DNA of 64,000 nt from Ptiloglossa arizonensis (Eukaryota > Arthropoda > Insecta > Hymenoptera > Colletidae). Under the pieces are notes generated by a model. That model searched no databases and had not been told where the DNA came from. It worked only from the letters and a program-made list of their open reading frames with translations. Both the position numbers and the translations under genes were made by a program. Where the stretch lies: NCBI RefSeq assembly GCF_051014685.1, contig NC_135048.1, positions 22,400,543 to 22,464,542 of the forward strand, written 5' to 3'. Every line of letters starts with the position of its first letter. The first letter of the stretch is position 1. Shown in pieces: positions 60,801 through 64,000 of the stretch.

Positions 60801-62255
60801 GCAGTATTGGTAGATATTAGAAGGGGGAGTGAATTTAAAGTGATAAGAATGTGTCGTAGAAATATGTCTTGAGTATCTAATTATTAGTAGATACTTCTAC
60901 TATACGTAGATATTTCTACGTGTACGAAGAATAGAGAAACACGTTGCACTTGTGCAATCGTATGCGTTTGAAGGTTAAATGTAAATATGTTTCGAACGAT
61001 CCGACCCTTTTTAGTTGTAAATGAAGAAAAACGTAAAGTGAATATTTGGGTGAAGCAAAAATTGTTCAGAGTACCTAAGTTGGGATTTGGAAAATGAAAA
61101 ATTACTATACTGGATGTTTAAAAGAAGGAATAATTAGTAGATAAAAAAGAATATTTATAATATATACGGAGAAAAAGAATAATCAATACAGAGAGAAAGA
61201 CAAAATGTACAATGTTTGGATCGTGATGTAAAAACACAGAAAGAGAAAGTATGCTGTTAATACATCGGATCAGTACTAATAATTAACAGATAGAATTTTA
61301 TCCTATTATTAAATACTGAACGAAGTACGTGTTATCGAATTAAAAATTAATTACTCTAAAAATTACTTTCATTTCAGGTGGAGCACACAGTGGTTGCCTT
61401 CGAAATTGGTCATCTTCATCTTCATCTTTCTAATGGAACTTCCACGGCTCTTAAGATGAACTGAAGAATCCACGCTTTCATGGTGCTTCAAGGTATTTGT
61501 TGCACATCTTCCGCAAATTGTCAATCTCGATTTTTCGTTTCCACCGCGTTCTACTCGCGACGAGAGAAACATTTTCAAGCAACGTGCCCGTCCAGCGATT
61601 CCTAAATCGAAATTGCTCTTAATTCGAGCAATTATCAAGAGACCGTCGCTGCCTCTCCAATTCCTGTGCCACAATTGTGGCAAATTTTCTAATTCCGAAC
61701 TTTCATTCGATGCAAACGAAGTTCGCCTCCATTACTTCGCCTAAGTGGAGCCCCACCGTAGATTTCATCACTGCTGAATGCAAACATCCGATCGTTATTT
61801 CCATCCAGGAAAGTTAACTTCATTCTGGACATTAGCCGGGAAATAATCGTCGATATTCAGCGGCGAGAAATCCGAGTCGTCGGCGCGCCGCGGACGTGTA
61901 TATCTTAAGTTTCAATATACAACGCCGCGGAGCGTAATTATGAAATAGGCCGCCGTAAAAAGTGTGATAAAATGTAGAAGTAATCAATTGCATGCAGCAG
62001 CACCTCGTAATAGGCGCGCACGGCTCGTATAATGAGAAAAGAAAGCGTGGGCCGTGATGTTTTACCCGCGGGCATTATTTGATCAGTCCTACGCGAGTCA
62101 ATTAAAGGAACACACAAAAGTTTCGTCAACCTTGCGTTGTTACGGACTATAGAGCAAACGAGCCCACGTGAACGAACCTCGACGATTCACTTACCGAGAC
62201 TACAACGCGTAATTCGTATCGATATTATTAACATAACCGACCGGCTAGAAACCGA
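57871..62255. other. Long unique non-coding stretch
   Basis: No array is visible. 59920-60130 and 60275-60600 are CpG-richer. The plus frame 60275-60757 (160 codons) begins at GTG and has no domain. A splice-acceptor-like TTTCATTTCAG at 61366-61376 followed by a 28-codon frame was considered and not accepted. T-run at 57989-58000; AT-rich at 60760-61370. Confidence 0.45.
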
Positions 62256-62500
62256 GAGGAATTTATCGCGCACGAAATTAAACGCTCGAAGATTTAAACG
62301 ACAATTCTAATCGACTCACGGTAGTGGAAATATCGTCCGGGTGACTCGATCGGGTTAACAACTTTAATCCACGTGGAATATATCGCGCGCAAAATGAAAC
62401 GCAGGAAGATTTAAACGACAATTTTAATCGATTCCCAGTAGTGGAAATAAGGTCTGGGTGACTCGATCGGGTTAACAACTTTAATCGTTTAAAACGAAGA
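62256..62500. repeat. Tandem duplication, 117-bp unit, two copies
   Basis: GATTTAAACGACAATTYTAA at 62291 and 62408, followed in both by TAGTGGAAATA and GGGTGACTCGATCGGGTTAA. Confidence 0.92.
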
Positions 62501-63070
62501 AGATTCGACAGAAGGGCAAACAAGAGGAACTAATTCTTTTTCAACGTAATTGGAAAGTTTCGAGCGTCCAATCGTTGGCATTGAAATTTATCCTCGAACC
62601 TCGTTAATTATACTAAACAGTAAGGATAAAATATACTTTCCTACATGAACAATTCAAAACATTTCACTTAAGTTATTTTCTATTCGAAAGCGTACGATCA
62701 AGCGCTGGCTGTTATTAACTCGGTCAATATTTTCTGGAGCAAAGTAATATTAACCGCGACTTAACGTAATAATAATGGTACACGGTGACTCGATGAAGAA
62801 AATATGATTCCAAGATCCGGGGACTTCGACGCGCGGGTAAGAAACGAGCCTGGGAACACTGTGGGCTTAAAAGTCATTTTCCCGGTGTAAACTAATTTGC
62901 GGATAAATCAAACAACCGTACCCGTGTAACTCCAAGTACAAGTTTAACTATTAACGATACTTATACGATACTCACCAATGATAACCCCAGAAACTTGATC
63001 AACATATGTTTAAAAAACCATCGGTATATTTTAAAAGAACTAACTCCCTGTATTATCACACTCGTAGTAA
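62501..63070. other. Unique non-coding sequence
   Basis: No structure was recognised. Confidence 0.5.
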
Positions 63071-63473
63071 AATGACAAAATCTGTACCAGGACATTCAAT
63101 GTTAAACGTTCTAAAAGTTACAAAAACGCAATATTACCCTCAAAATCTGTACCAGGACATTCGACGATAAACGTTCTAAAAGTTACAAAAACCCAATATT
63201 ACTCTCAAAATCTGTACCAGGATATTCAACGTTAAACGTTTTAAATGTTACAAAAACGCAATATTACCCTCAAAATCTGTACCAGGACATTCGACGATAA
63301 ACGTTCTAAAAGTTACAAAAACCCAATATTACCCTCAAAATCTGTACTAGGACATTCGACGATAAACGTTGTAAAAGTTACAAAAACGCAATATTACCCT
63401 CAAAATCTGTACCAGGACATTCGATGCTAAACGTTCTAAAAGTTACAAAAACCCAATATTACCCTCACATTGC
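63071..63473. repeat. Tandem repeat, 65-bp unit, ~6 copies
   Basis: AAAATCTGTACCAGGACATT recurs at 63142, 63207, 63272, 63337 and 63402 (exactly 65 bp), with a first diverged copy at about 63077. Units alternate between AAAACGCAATATTACC and AAAACCCAATATTACC, suggesting two-unit blocks were duplicated. Confidence 0.95.
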
Positions 63474-63837
63474 GCTCCACGAGGATCCCCTGTCTTCGCG
63501 GCAGCCATATTGCGTAAATAATCGCACGCTGTAACATTCGAGAGACCGATTCCTCCGTACGCGTCTCGTCGAGATTCGCGCGATTATTCTCCTCCCGAAT
63601 AAATACCAACCCCGGTTAAAGCGCGCCATAAATTCCGGTGTCTCTCTCTCTGTCTCCCCGGAGCTAATATCTAAAGTTCCCACCGTGTTCCTAAATATCG
63701 ATTACGAAAGAATCGGTGATTATCCGAACGACGTGGAGAGTCCGTGGAGAATATTTCCAGAGCAATGGCGGCGCAATTTCGCGCGGACGAACGCAATCGT
63801 CGGTTTTGAGCAACCGTTTCCGCGCCAGCACACCGCC
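63474..63837. other. CpG-rich unique sequence
   Basis: CpG-rich, with overlapping frames on both strands and a TCTCTCTCTCTGTCTC tract near 63642. It might belong to a promoter region of a gene beyond the window edge. Confidence 0.4.
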
Positions 63838-63900
63838 GTACGCTCGCTCGTTCGCTCGTTCGCTCGTTCGCTCGTTCGCTCGTTCGCTCGCTCGCGCGCG
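63838..63900. repeat. GTTCGCTC octamer microsatellite
   Basis: About five GTTCGCTC units in a row within CGCTCG and CGCGCG flanks. The serine/arginine-rich frames crossing it are products of the repeat. Confidence 0.95.
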
Positions 63901-64000
63901 CTATATAGACCGTAGAATACGCCTCGTCATATAACGCGTTACACATTTTTCATACGTGCCCGACGATCGATCGGGCCGACACACGAACGTTAATAAATAT
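63901..64000. other. Window end, unique sequence
   Basis: No structure seen. Confidence 0.5.

Noticed and set aside
61366..61463. Possible terminal exon after TTTCATTTCAG with a 28-codon frame
   Set aside because: A single acceptor-like word and a short frame are expected by chance in 64 kb; no upstream donor or domain was found.
63071..63473. CRISPR-like array because of exact 65-bp spacing
   Set aside because: The whole unit is repeated with no unique spacers, and the DNA is eukaryotic in character.

Overview
This window is 64 kb of eukaryotic non-coding DNA. AT-rich sequence still full of CpG dinucleotides, mariner-type terminal repeats with TA target sites and a dense population of short tandem arrays suggest an insect, most likely a hymenopteran (bee, ant or wasp). 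That assignment is inference; no diagnostic gene is present. I find no protein-coding gene I can support. Every open frame is short. Those I checked start at a non-ATG codon (GTG or TTG), or are the side effect of a repeat unit that lacks stops, and none shows a recognisable domain. No tRNA, rRNA or known microRNA was recognised.

The layout is repeat arrays separated by 0.3-4 kb of unique sequence. Short-period minisatellites lie at 1.93-2.36 kb (24/27 bp, inside an inverted-repeat-bounded element), 8.15-9.97 kb (84 bp), 16.03-16.43 (29 bp), 18.26-18.59 (26 bp), 27.73-28.45 (18 bp), 29.09-29.85 (32 bp), 32.28-33.06 (39 bp), 40.74-40.96 (38 bp), 47.59-48.39 (33 bp) and 63.07-63.47 (65 bp). Longer-period arrays, many with nucleosome-sized units of 154-208 bp, lie at 5.9, 13.8, 22.0, 25.3, 40.0, 45.4, 46.7, 50.0 and 51.3 kb. 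A degenerate 360-bp family fills 54.3-56.4 kb.

Transposon traces are: a 1.23-kb element with roughly 100-bp inverted termini (1275-2502); two 213-216-bp members of one mariner-type MITE family (25924-26139 and 43351-43563), the first cutting a tandem-repeat copy exactly at a TA whose empty version survives in a neighbouring copy; a mariner-like terminus at 10327; and four copies of a CACCCTGTAT terminus motif. Several dispersed low-copy families were also seen by eye.

The most unusual structure is at about 56.70-57.87 kb: about five consecutive units, each an imperfect inverted repeat with 45-60-bp arms, so that a transcript could fold into a chain of hairpins. This resembles the organisation of long hairpin-RNA (endo-siRNA) loci known from Drosophila and is the best candidate for a new functional locus. 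All repeat boundaries and similarities were judged by reading, not by computed alignment.
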